DNA of 64,000 nt, taken from Achatina immaculata. Its lineage: Eukaryota; Mollusca; Gastropoda; Stylommatophora; Achatinidae. The position numbers and the translations under genes were made by a program. The stretch is taken from the NCBI GenBank assembly GCA_009760885.1, contig CM019708.1:434001-498000 (forward strand), read 5' to 3'. Position 1 is the stretch's first letter. Each line of letters opens with the position of its first letter. Under the pieces are notes generated by a model, which saw only the letters and a list, made by a program, of their open reading frames with translations, had not been told where the DNA came from and made no database searches. This document shows, piece by piece, positions 11,745 to 22,889 of the stretch.

Positions 11745-14700
11745 CTCTCTCTCTCTCTCTGAACCTTAAGTGCCCAGGGCACATGGGGCTTCCGCAAGGG
11801 TTTTCCACAAATGCCTGTCTTTCGCCTTTTTTTCTGCTCTTGCCCAGGTGAGCCCTCTATTGCTCAACATCCTTTCTGTTGTTCTTCTCCATGTCTCTTT
11901 TGGTCTACCCTTACTTCTGCTCCCCTGTGGTGTCCATCTTAGTGCTATTTTTGGTAGTGAGTTGTCAGTCATTCGGAGCACATGTCCCAACCACCGCCAG
12001 CGTCTTTCCTCAATAATTGTTGTCAGTGGTTTCATCTGCATTTCTGCCAATAAAATGTTATTTCTTATGGTGTTTGGCCAAAATATTTTTTTAATTCTAC
12101 GTAAACATTTAGTCTGGAAAGAATTCAACTTGTTTTCTATGGTTTTGGTGATTTTCCAGCATTCACTTCCATAGAGTAGTACACTTAGAACATTACTCTT
12201 AAATATCCTGATTTTCATATTATGCTTAGTTTATTTGATTTCCATATATTCTGTAGCATTGCAAAAGCCTGGTTTGCTCTAGTAAGTCTGCTGTTGATGT
12301 CCTCTGTGCTGTCTCCATTTTCTACTACTCTGCTGCCAAGGTATACAATTTCGTTGACCTCCTCCACTAACTTGTTATCTACTCTGAGTACATTTCTGTT
12401 GTTCACATTTTGCTTCATTAACTTTGTCTTTCCTACATTGATCTTTAGTCCTATGTTGTTTGCATTCTGGGTTAACTTGTTTATTTTATCTTGCATATCT
12501 TTGTGACTGCTTGATAATAGACAAATGTCGTCCGCAAAGTCAAGGTCCTCCAGCACTGTGTCAAGGGTCCATTGTAATCCTCTGCGTTTGTCTGATGTTG
12601 CCTCCTTCATTAACCAGTCTACTGCCAAGATAAATAATGTTGGTGATAGTACACATCCCTGTTTCACTCCTGTTTGTACCCTAAAGCTGCTGGAGGTATG
12701 TTCTCCACAGATAACTTTGCACTGAAAACCCTCGTATAGGGCTTTGATTACATTAACTATTTTATGGGGGAGGCCATGCCATCTTAGGATTTTCCACAGT
12801 GCATCTCTGTTGACACTGTCAAAGGCTTTCTCAAAATCTATGAATATGCATATGTTGTGCTATGCCACTCATTTGCCTGTTCTAATATTTGTCTAAGTAC
12901 AAATATATGGTCTATGCATGATCTTCCTTTCCTAAATCCTGCCTGCTCTTTCCGAAGTTTTTCCTCAAGTGTTGGTACAATTCTGTTGATGATTATTCTG
13001 CAAAATACTTTACTAGTGAGTGGCAGTAGGGTAATGCCTCTCCAGTTCCCGCAATCTCTGAGGTCACCCTTCTTTGGTAGTTTTACTATAAGACCAGTTT
13101 TCCACTCCTCTGGGGCTTTTTCTAAATCCCAAATTTGTTGTAATATCCGGCAAAGTTGTTTTGGTGTTTCTGTTTCTTCTGCTTTCAACATCTCAGCAGT
13201 CACTTCATCTTCACCTGGTGCCCTGTCTGATTTTAGCATCTTTATCGCCTCTTTTACTTCATTTATTGTTATTGGTCCTGTATTGATGTTTAGTTCCGCT
13301 TTTGCTTCAGGTATATCTATTGCTTGTGCTGCTTGTGTTCTGTTTAGTAGGGTGTTAAAGTGTTCCCTCCATCTTTCAATTTTTTCTCTTTCTCCACTGA
13401 CCAGTTGTCCATTTTGTGTTCTTACTGCATTTTCACATCTTGTATTGAAGTTACCTGTCATCTGCTTTGTGATTTTATATATGGTTTTCATGTCATTTGT
13501 ATATGCTGCTTTCTCTGCTGTTCTGCTAAGTTGTCATAATATTGACGTTTATCTTGACGGCATGATTCCTTCACTTCTTTGTCTTTTTGTGCATAATTAC
13601 TTAAAACTCGTTCTTTAAGCCGTTGTGATTTGGTGTTCAGTAATTTTTTTCTTGATTTCTTTTCTTTGCTCTATCTTTTCCATGTGGTCTCACTTATCCA
13701 TTCCTCTTTTCTCCTTTTCCGATATCCCAGCACCTCTTTTGCTGTTTCCTGTAGTGTTTTATTGAACTCTAATATGGACATTTCTGCTTCTCTTGTAGGA
13801 CACTGAAGCGGTTCTTAAGTATTATTGAGAATTCATTTCTTGTTTGCTGGTCTATCAGTTTTCTTGTATCAAAATGTATCTTTCTGTGTTCTCCGATTCT
13901 GGCTTTCCTTAATTTTAGTTTTATTTTTGCTACCAGAAGGTTGTGATCACTTCCTATATCTGCTCCTTTCCTTGCTCGCACATCTTGTAGTGACCGTTTC
14001 CACTTGTTGTTTATTAGTATGTGATCGATTTGGTTTTCTGTGGTTTTATCTGGTGACCTCCAAGTCACCTTATGGATGTTTTTGTGTTGGAAAATTGTCC
14101 CTCCGATGGTCATCATGTTTTCTTCACAGAAACTGCACAGTCTTTCTCCATTTTCATTTATTTCTCCGATTCCTTCTCTTCCCATGATTCTTCTTCTATC
14201 TTCATTCCTTCACCTACTTTTGCATTGAAGTCGCCAAGATGAGTAGCATATCATGCTTGGGTATTGTTTCTACTGTGGCTTGGAGGCTGTTGTAAAAATC
14301 TTCTTTTAATTCCTCTTCAGCTGCTTCTGTTGGTGCATAACAAACTATAATAGACAGCTTCGTGAATCTTGAGTTGAACCGTGCATATAATAATCTCTCA
14401 TTTATTGGGGTCCATTTCAGCAATGCTCTTGATGCTTCTTTTGTTATAATCAATGCTACTCCTCCTTCATGAAGATCTTCTTTACCTGACCATATTATTG
14501 TATCTTCTGTGTGCTGTGTTGTTAATTTCCTTCTGCCTTGTCCTGTCCATCTTGCTTCTTGTATTCCTAGTATGTCTAGTTTGTATCTGTGCATTTCCTT
14601 GATGGTTTGTGCTAGTTTTCCAGTCTGGTTTAGTGTTCTTACATTCCAGCTGCCTATTTGCATCTTTTGTTTAGGTTCCAGGAGGTCTGCAGTCGGGCTG

Positions 14701-14938
14701 GGGACTTCCAGTGGCTGGCTTTCATCCACAACCTTCATGGGCTCAGTTTCCTGATAAGCATTTCTCCTTCCACCTGCATTTGCTTTTTCCCTTGCTTCTG
14801 TTTCTGTAGCAGTCTGATAGTTTTTTACCAGATAGGGTTGCTGGCCCTATGCTGAACCCTCCTTAGTCGCCTTTTACGATCATGCATGGTAGGGTACAGT
14901 GGTCCTATTCTTTGCAGATCCCGGGTACCACACGGGGG
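11745..14938 (-). mobile_element. Near full-length RTE-like LINE, family C (3.2 kb)
   Basis: This 3194-bp minus-strand element is flanked by a perfect 11-bp duplication, attcctaccat (11734-11744 and 14939-14949). The 5' leader contains ggtacccgggatctgc and gatcgtaaaaggcgactaag. Then follow the endonuclease, reverse transcriptase and C-terminal zinc/basic region (see the pseudogene entry), a stop, cttaaggttcag and an (AG)n tail (ct repeats on the plus strand, 11745-11760). The length and layout match complete RTE-clade elements. Shorter copies lie at 34741-35539 and 38952-39090. Confidence 0.95.
11766..14738 (-). pseudogene. LINE C endonuclease/reverse transcriptase pseudogene
   Basis: The long ORF starts at the ATG at 14738, or upstream of it. 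Endonuclease: KMQIGSWNVRTLNQTGKLAQ, LDILGIQEARWTGQG, VCYAPTEAAEEELK, then VTWRSPDKTTENQIDHILIN and GSDHNLLVAKIK (the SDH motif is intact). Reverse transcriptase: SDRAPGEDEVTAEMLKAEE, GLIVKLPKKGDLRDCGNWRG, RKEQAGFRKGRSCIDHIFVL, GVKQGCVLSPTLFILAVDWL and FADDICLLSSSHKDMQ (active-site FADD near 12530). C-terminus: RRWRWLGHVLRMTDN, GRPKETWRRTTERML, ending ALGT. Frameshifts near 14240, 13770, 12850 and 12220 separate the open pieces. Catalytic motifs look intact, so decay is limited to a few indels. Confidence 0.93.
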
Positions 14939-15287
14939 ATTCCTACCATGTACATACGAAAAATGCGCAGGCCAGGTGCTCTTTAGAATATACAACTTAA
15001 AACTTACATAAAAAAGAAAAATTTAGAATATACAAATTAAAAACTAACACAGGACAGTTAGCAACGCTGAAGAAATCTGGCAATTGTGTTTTGAAATGTA
15101 AAACGGTGGCACTTAAAACGGCACTTTAACAAATCCGAAACACTGTTCTTGACGCCATCTTGCCTTTGTCTGGGAGAAAAACAAAGAGGACTTATACCTA
15201 CAAGAGAAATGCCAAGTGAGAAATTCTGGCATACAATGTTTCCTGCGGCAATCACCACATAAAACCACGTGGTAATCTTCCGTTTCA

Positions 15288-16010
15288 GTGATGGTTCTCG
15301 TATGATTCACGGTACCAACAGCCAAGACTGTGTCAGTGATGGTTCTCGTATGATGCATGATACCAACAGCCAAGATTGTGTCAGTGATGGTTCTCGTATG
15401 ATGCACGGTACCAACAGCCAAGACTGTGTCAGTGATGGTTCTCGTATGATGCACGGTACCAACAGCCAAGACTGTATCAGTGATGGTTCTCGTATGATGT
15501 ATGATACCAACAGCCAAGATTGTGTCAGTGATGGTTCTCGTATGATTCACGGTACCAACAGCCAAGACTGTGTCAGTGATGGTTCTGCTGTGATGCACGG
15601 TACCAACAGCCAACCCTGTGTCAGTGATGGTTCTCGTATGATGTATGATACCAACACCCAAGACTGTGTCAGTGATGGTTCTCGTATGATGCACGGTACC
15701 AACAGCCAAGACTGTGTCAGTGATGGTTCTCGTATGATGCACGGTACCAACAGCCAAGACTGTATCAGTGATGGTTCTCGTATGATGTATGATACCAACA
15801 GCCAAGATTGTGTCAGTGATGGTTCTCGTATGATTCACGGTACCAACAGCCAAGACTGTGTCAGTGATGGTTCTGCTGTGATGCACGGTACCAACAGCCA
15901 ACCCTGTGTCAGTGATGGTTCTCGTATGATGTATGATACCAACAGCCAAGACTGTGTCAGTGATGGTTCTGCTGTGATGCACGGTACCAACAGCCAAGCC
16001 TGTGCTAGAG
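15288..16010. repeat. 48-bp minisatellite, 15 copies with higher-order structure
   Basis: Each unit contains tgatggttctcgtatgatgc and cggtaccaacagccaagac. Because 48 is a multiple of 3, frames stay open on both strands; the plus strand would read DGSRMMHGTNSQDCVS repeated. Unit variants 3-8 recur in the same order as units 9-14, showing a 288-bp six-unit duplication. Most differences are transitions and change amino acids, so I read this as a minisatellite and not a gene. Confidence 0.95.
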
Positions 16011-16467
16011 AACTAATGTTTACTCACGGGTTTTAAAATAACTTAAGACCTGGATATTATTATGTAAAAAGTCACAGAAGTAACCACACACAGGTACAGT
16101 CAAGTATATAGGTAAACAACAGTTCCACCCCACGACCCTGAGATTTCACACGGGACATGGGGTAAATGTCATTACCTTCCATGACATGTTGCTACATTAA
16201 AAGGTAATGTGGTCTGGCAGTATTCATCATTCTAGTACATATATACTATAGTATACAGTTCATATACTACAAACGGTACATATAATATAGCCCATATATA
16301 CCTTTGGTGGCGGAGGAAGGACAGAATGTGGAGTGGTTGGATGGAGTAAAAGAAACTAAAAGAGCAGGAATGAATGTTACTAGGAATGAACATACGGGTG
16401 CAAGTAACTTGACTTTATCTTAGACAAGGGTGAGATGAAATACTTGTCCATACTCTTGACTATTTTG

Positions 16468-16549
16468 GTTAAGAATGGATACATCTATTTAATTCAATGG
16501 AAGGACTTGAGCTCCTGCTCAGTGTAGCTAAGTTGGGCGAAGCGCTGAA
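16468..16549 (+). repeat. Dispersed repeat, copy 2
   Basis: Shares aatggatacatctatttaat-type sequence and gctcctgctcagtgtagcta with copy 1 at 9499-9595, with small indels. Weaker similarity extends leftward. The class is unknown. Confidence 0.75.
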
Positions 16550-16559
16550 AGACGAACGT

Positions 16560-18299
16560 CAAGACGTTCTTTTCAAACTGGCTGTTACTAAGTGTCCTTC
16601 TGCTATGCTGAAAAGGTTCTTCCCACTGACGAGAGTGAGTGGTTTCTGGAATCTGCGTAATGATGTGAGTACAGTGAACAGTAAACGTTCCACGTCACCC
16701 GAGGAAGCAAGGTCAGCAGTGGGGCCGTGGTTTGAAAAACAAAACTCATATTTTATTTAGACAGACTTCGCAAAAAGAACTCGCGCTAACAGTATTGTAC
16801 AGAGATTGGAGAAGGCTATATAGAAATGTAAATTAGACATTAACAAGTGAAAACTGTATTGTTTTTCTGTTCAATTAAGGCAAACTTGTTTTTAAACTGA
16901 AAGAAAGGGACACTTTTCTGTCCATCCAGGTATTATTAAAAGTTGTAGAACGGCTATTAATAATTATACAGCCTCTGGTAATATTTGATCAATATAAGAT
17001 TTCACTCTAAAATATGTTAAATTTTTCAATATCTGTAGGTTGCGAATGGCGTTAAATACTGATTCGTAGATTAATGTGGGTTATAACAAGATATGGAGTT
17101 CAGAGATGGATAAAAGCTGAGAAATACACAATACTTTTCATTATAATATATAGACGAGTATGGCATTTTCTTAAATAATGCAAAGAACAGCGATTAACAT
17201 TAGGTCTTGATGTGATCGAAGAAACAACGACAGTAATTCTATGTTCCAGGGTAAAATATTGAGAACACTTCCCTGTCTTTTCCTATTATGTTCTATATCT
17301 GACTTTCACATGGCTATTTCACACATACCCACAGCAAATCAATAGACATTGTGAATGAGCCCGTACAACAACAGATACTGTTATGATAATCACCATAACC
17401 TTGATAGTAACATTCACTGTGGAAGTCTTGCTACGGTGACATATACACTGAATGACTTATGCTCACAACATACACACGAATAAAACACAATGCCGTCTGA
17501 ACTGCTCACGCACAAAAGTCCTCATCGGTTACTATAACACAGTAAACAAACGTCAATACTAACAACTCTGTAGGGATAGAATATAAGCTTGCGAAACAAC
17601 CCACACAAAGATCCAGGTAGGTTTACGTTGAGTCTAAACGCACGACAACGTTCACTGTATTTTTCTATTTCGTGAGCACTAAAATGAAGTCCTGTGCTTA
17701 GCAACAACTTAATGCTGTTTGAAAATATGAATAAAAACAACGCTGCAGTTAAAGAAACAGCATTACACACTTCTACAACTTGCTCTAACACTCCACTATA
17801 CAAGAAATGCTGAAACATAGCTACATTTCCACTTCTGAAAAGCAGGGAATTTAAATGTAATATTTAAATTACAGTTCATTCGCCACCACATAGGTTAAAA
17901 CAGAAAACAAAATAAAGCACTTTGTTCAAAGATTCTAATATCAAACACACAATGACCATTTCCAACCCCTCAAATACCGCGGCACAATTATATCTAAATA
18001 CACAACTGTGAAATGAAAACCACGACAAATTATAGTCTGGAAACTGCACATAAAATTACTGAGAAATGAAACAAATCTTTCCAGAATTGCTGGCTGACAA
18101 AGCTGACTTCGGTAATAAATCAGTCTTTATTATAATCCATATAAACTATAGCGGACAGCGATGAGAACTGTATAAATCTCCGCTAAAGATACAACGCAAA
18201 CCAAACTTGGTATTCTGTTCTGTTGAGAAGCGAACAAACACACAACCCAACCGTGAGCAATGCTGACTGTACAGTTCGTTTTTGCTAAGTCCACCAAAC
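16560..18299. other. No recognised gene
   Basis: AT-rich DNA with an unrecognised 98-codon open stretch on the minus strand (17522-17818) lacking family signatures. Confidence 0.5.
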
Positions 18300-18510
18300 C
18301 AAAGGCAGGGTGGATTCGTGAGAGTGCGGGAGCAGAGTGGAGATACAATTTCGAACTTCGCCTAATTCTTCATCTTCCGCACGTGATGCGTACAGGTATT
18401 AGAGAGAAAGGCGAAAAGGCGACGCACTGACGACTCTTTCCGGTATTGATAGTGCACGGGCGCCCCTCCCCCAGCTTGAATTCTTCGGCGCTGCCATACT
18501 AAAAATACCA
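18300..18510. promoter_or_regulatory. CpG-rich patch, candidate promoter
   Basis: About ten CpG dinucleotides fall in 100 bp (18410-18510), in sequence that is otherwise AT-rich and CpG-poor. It includes a CACGTG E-box at 18380 and, on the minus strand, atggcagcgccgaag at 18484-18498. No exon could be assigned. Confidence 0.25.
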
Positions 18511-18744
18511 ATGTTGAAATAAAAGGTTGGCATTAAAATGTCTAGAAAATCCAGCAGCTTACAGCTGTTCTATGGCTAACATACCCGCTAGAAAAACACT
18601 GCTCTGGGCTACGAATGTTATTGTTTGTACGAACATTACTAATACATACACTATAGAGACTACCAGCTGAGCGTAGAGAAACATTCGAAACAGCATCTGT
18701 TAAGTCGCAGATGTTCCATGGGGGATTACACACATACTATACTA

Positions 18745-19640
18745 ACAGAAAAAATAGGTATAAAAAGAGGCATAAAACAAGGGTGGTTTCTGTCAGCTAA
18801 CCTATTCTCATTATACAATGCAAACATCACTAGAGGCATTAAGAATACGAAAGGAATTAAAATACAGGCCTTAACATTCTATTAGCAGAAAGTGAAAGCA
18901 GTTTGCAGAAACGTGTAAATAAAATTACTCATGAGACTAATAAAAGAGGCCTAGAGCTAAACAGCAACAAGAAAAGAAGCAATGGTAATAAAGAAAAAAA
19001 TAAACATATCATTGTGCAGCATCCTTTTAAACGGGAAGACACTGACACACATAAATAAATTTAGTTACCTTGGACAGCAATAACAGCTGATGACAAGTGC
19101 ATAAATAAAATTAAATCACAAATAGGTAAGATAAAGTCAGATTTCTTTTTTATGACGAAGAAAATAACAGCAGATAAGAAGATGTCCCTAAAAGTGAAAT
19201 GATTATTATAGTGATGTATAGAGCCCATAATGTTACAGGGTCGTGAAACTTGGACAGTTAAAAAAGATGCCAAAGAAACTAGAAAGAACAGACATGGTTT
19301 TGTCAAATGATGCAACAAATATCCTGGACAAACACATAAAGAGGTTCTCAAAGACGTTTCAGAACAACGAAAACGAATTAAAATAAAAAGACAATCAAAA
19401 CTTACTGGACATGTCATGAGGAGACAGAAGCTGGAGAACTTAGTAACTACTAGAAAATTTAGGAGGAAAAGGAAGAGAGGAAGGTCAAGATAAAAAAAAA
19501 AACATCTAAGCAGACTCACCAAGAGCCATGGGAAAAGTGAAGCATCTGAATTCATCGTGAACACTAAGGACCACACAAGATGAAGAGGCATGATCGTCAA
19601 CGCTGTCCGGCACAGCACAACAACAATAATAATACAGTTT
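18745..19640 (+). mobile_element. Old RTE-like LINE fragment
   Basis: Broken plus-strand frames show an RT remnant: IKRGIKQGWFLSANLFSLYN near 18760, a TADDKC motif near 19086, ARRW/GHVMR-like and GKRKR-like stretches near 19390-19490, and an end near cagcacaacaacaataataa. Damage is heavy, so this is one of the oldest LINE copies in the window. Confidence 0.65.
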
Positions 19641-19762
19641 ACCAAGAGACAGAATGTTATATATAGATGAAAGAAAGCGTAATCATAAATAATAATAACA
19701 ACATAATCTCTCGCCCTGGTATTCCAAGCTTCCAAGCCTTAGTTGCTGCAGGTACAATCTTC

Positions 19763-20302
19763 TCAATCTTGGATCATTACTAACTAATAATGGAAAAATA
19801 AAACACCTAAAGAAGCTGTGGAGAGGAGCAGACAGAATCACAAAAATAAGATTTTTAAGGGCATGTATCTTTCCCATCGCAACAAATGCCTGTGAGACCT
19901 GGACACTTAACAAAATAGCTGAGAAACACATAAATGCCTTTGAATGTAAATGCTGAAGAAGAGTTCTTCAAATATCATGGACACAGAAAAGAACAAATAT
20001 ATCCATGGTACAAGAACTTAATATTGAAGAAAGGTGGATAGTAAAGAAGATTAAACAGAGAAAACTAAAATATTCTGGGCACATTAAACGTCATGATAAT
20101 CTAGAGAAGACCGTCTTGGAAGGGTAAATAATGGGAAAAAGAAAGAGAGGAAGACCAAAGTGAAGATGGCTGCAAAACATCGTTGATAATCTGCAAATGG
20201 ATGCATCAGCAGCAGGGCATCTTGCTTATAGCCGAGAGGCCTACAGGAGAGCTGTTAGGGAGGCAAAGTTCCTCAAGGGACATGCAAATGACTGACTGAC
20301 TG
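19763..20302 (+). mobile_element. 5'-truncated LINE family B with (TGAC)n tail
   Basis: This matches family B from the C-terminal RT region to the end (ATNACETWTLNKIAEKHINA; HLAYSREAYRRAVREAKFLK), with an internal deletion near 19795 and several stops. The tail is (TGAC)n rather than (TGAA)n. A 9-bp duplication, acaatcttc, flanks it (19754-19762 and 20303-20311). Confidence 0.92.
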
Positions 20303-20311
20303 ACAATCTTC

Positions 20312-21842
20312 CCTTAATTTTTGGTAAGCTTTCTTTCAGGATCTCTCCATACTTCTCTTGGTTATGCTTCTTTTGTACATATATGCGGGCAGGGTCTCAC
20401 TACTCACTTCCATTTTTTTCCTCTATATGTCCCAATAAAGCGTCTATAATCGTTAACTAATTCTGCAACCACGACAGGAATTCATTCACAAACTATCTGT
20501 TCTGAGATCTGTGTGTTAAGTCCGCTATGGTGAACTGTTATACAAATCGTTAATAATATTATATTAGCTGTTTGTCAGTAACGGTACCCATGCTGGTTCC
20601 AAATGTTATGCAACAAGGTCATCGAGACAACGAGTAAGAGCAATGAGGAAACATTTAGTGGATGAAGAAAACAAAATTAGCTTGTAGTAATAGTAGCCTG
20701 TGTAATAGTGAACCATTTCAAGCTCTGAATGCTTTGTTTAAAGGTGAAGGACCTTATATAAAATATAAAGATCAATCGGATGCTATGGCGATTTTCGTTA
20801 ACGCTGGAAACGGTATATGTATAAAAAAAAGAAGAAATCAAAAATGAGTTTCGCGATAAATGGCATTATGACGGCTGCTAACAGTTGCTTCTTGGAATTT
20901 TGATCGTCATCCCGGTCTGGCAAAGAACAGTTAATACACATAAATAAATGTACACACTCTACGAGAATAAAGTTAACTCAAAACATTATAACTTACGAAA
21001 AAAGTTGCACAATACGATGAAAAGTTCGTGTTCATTACGTAGACCTCAACAAGAAACATGCTGTACTAACTGCAGAGCCAGATAAAACTAGAAGAAGGAG
21101 TTTTTCGTATCTGCAGTACAGAAATCTGGCCCTGGCATTTAGAGACTGTGTGTGCTTTCTTATGTACACCAAATTAACTTAGCCCCCCCCCCCCCCCCAA
21201 ACAGATCTGCTTCATAGACGTAAGATTTGTCCATGAGCAGCTGATTTAAAGCGGCGACAACTCCGCGAAGTGCCTGTGAGGCGAGTATATGCAAAAACTT
21301 GAGGAACTCTTTCACACATCCAAGATTGTCTTTAAAAAAAAAAAAACTGTAAGAATGGAAATCTGATAGCATTGGCAATGAGGGCAAGCCAAAATTAGAA
21401 GCACGATATGAAAGAGTAGGAAGCTATGATCCGTGTAGGGGTAAGTAAGATTTTAGAACCGTGTCAAGTTCGAAGCGATTAGCTGACTGTAGGGAGCTGG
21501 TGCGTTGCAAACTAAGAGAAACCCAACACTAAGCCCTGCATGCTTGGATCTTAAAGCTTCCAGATTCTTCCTCTCTTCTTTTCTTTTGATTAGATACGGT
21601 GGGGTGCTTAAAGCTATTTAGAATACTTGTGTTTACAAGAAAAATGAATTGCTATAACTGTTAATCAGGGTGATTATACAAGCAGGGACATCAATATACA
21701 GGAAAAAGACTTACTGTTTGTAACAAGACAAACAAAGTGATATTTCGCTGTTCAGATTCATAAGACAATAAAACAAAGCAAGGAATGAAAAAGCCAGGAT
21801 ATCAGGAGTGTGTAGTCGACACTTGAAACTTCCACACAGTCT
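20312..21842. other. No recognised gene
   Basis: Contains a 61-codon open stretch (20662-20847) that I do not recognise and a 16-C run at 21183-21198. Confidence 0.5.
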
Positions 21843-22296
21843 CTGTCATTTGCATGTCCCTTGGGGAACTTTGCCTCCCTAACAGCTCTTCTGTAGACCT
21901 CTCGATTGTAAGCAAGATGCCCTGCTGCTGATGCATCCATTTGCAGATTATCAACGATTTCTTGCAGCCATCTTCACTTTGGTCTTCCTCTCTTTCTTTT
22001 TCCCATTATGTATCCTTCCAAGACGGTCTTCTCTAGATTATCTTGACGTTTAATGTGTCCAAAATATTTAAGTTTTCTCTGTTTAATCCTCTTTACTAGC
22101 CACCTTTCTTCAATATTAAGTTCTTGTACCATGGATGTATTTGTTCTTTTTTGTGTCCATGATATTTGAAGGACTCTTCTGTAGCATTTACATTCAAAGG
22201 CATTTATGTGTTTCTCAGCTATTTTGTTAAGTGTCCAGGTCTCACAGGCATATGTTGCGATGGGAAAGATGCATGCCCTTAAAAATCTTATTTTAA
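21843..22296 (-). mobile_element. 5'-truncated LINE family B, minus strand
   Basis: The minus strand encodes ACETWTLNKIAEKHINAFEC, RRVLQISWTQKRTNTSMVQE, FGHIKRQDNLEKTVLEG and HLAYNREVYRRAVREAKFPK, with a short tgacaga end. In-frame stops are present (GRPK followed by a stop). It begins at the conserved aaaataagatttttaaggg. Confidence 0.88.
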
Positions 22297-22681
22297 AAAC
22301 TACGACTTCATTATTTGTCTACAGTTTGACTCCATGTCCAGGTGTATTTTTACCATCTCTGGTTACATCTGGTTCTGCTTCACACTCCGGTTCGTCTACT
22401 CTTCTGCTGTCCGACTCTGACTTTCTATATCGTACATTTCTACTGGCCTAAGCCCTATCCAGAATTGCTTCCAACTTCTTTTCCCTGCTACAAAACTTTT
22501 AATGAAGTCCAGCAGAGACCTTAGCTTGGTCATATGAAACGTTTCAGTGTTTCACTTTGCTACTAAGTTCGCCTCAATTGGGTAGTTTCAATCGCAAGGT
22601 AGATGTCTTCGCCTGATATTTCTCGGTCTGCGTCGTTTCTATATGTCCTACCCGTTCCAAGGTGAGGCTTGTTTTGTAGCA

Positions 22682-22885
22682 GTCAGGGCTGTGGAGTTGG
22701 CAGCGACTGCTGCTGGGTCGTGGAGTTGGAGTCATTGAGTCAAAAGCAACTGTTGGGTCACTGGAGTCGGAGTTGTGGAGTTGGAAGCAACTGTTGGGTC
22801 ACTGGAGTCGGAGTTGTGGAGTTGGAAGCAACTGTTAGGTCACTGGAGTCGGAAGCAACTGTTAGGTCGGTAGACTCGGACTCGG
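22682..22885. repeat. 41-bp repeat with a hAT-like start
   Basis: About 3.5 copies contain gttgtggagttggaagcaac and tgggtcactggagtcgg. The block opens with cagggctgtggagt, which I associate with ends of some hAT elements, so the array may have grown from a transposon end. Confidence 0.6.
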
Positions 22886-22889
22886 AAAA

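Noticed and set aside
12857..13618. 253-codon plus-strand open frame
   Set aside because: It is the antisense of the family C reverse transcriptase, which has clear motifs on the minus strand.
15113..16036. Long open frames on both strands (255 and 294 codons)
   Set aside because: Both come from a 48-bp minisatellite; open on both strands, and unit differences are mostly amino-acid changing.
17522..17818. 98-codon minus-strand frame
   Set aside because: No domain, splice context or similarity recognised; its length is expected by chance in 64 kb.
20662..20847. 61-codon plus-strand frame
   Set aside because: Short, no recognised motif, no neighbouring exon signals.
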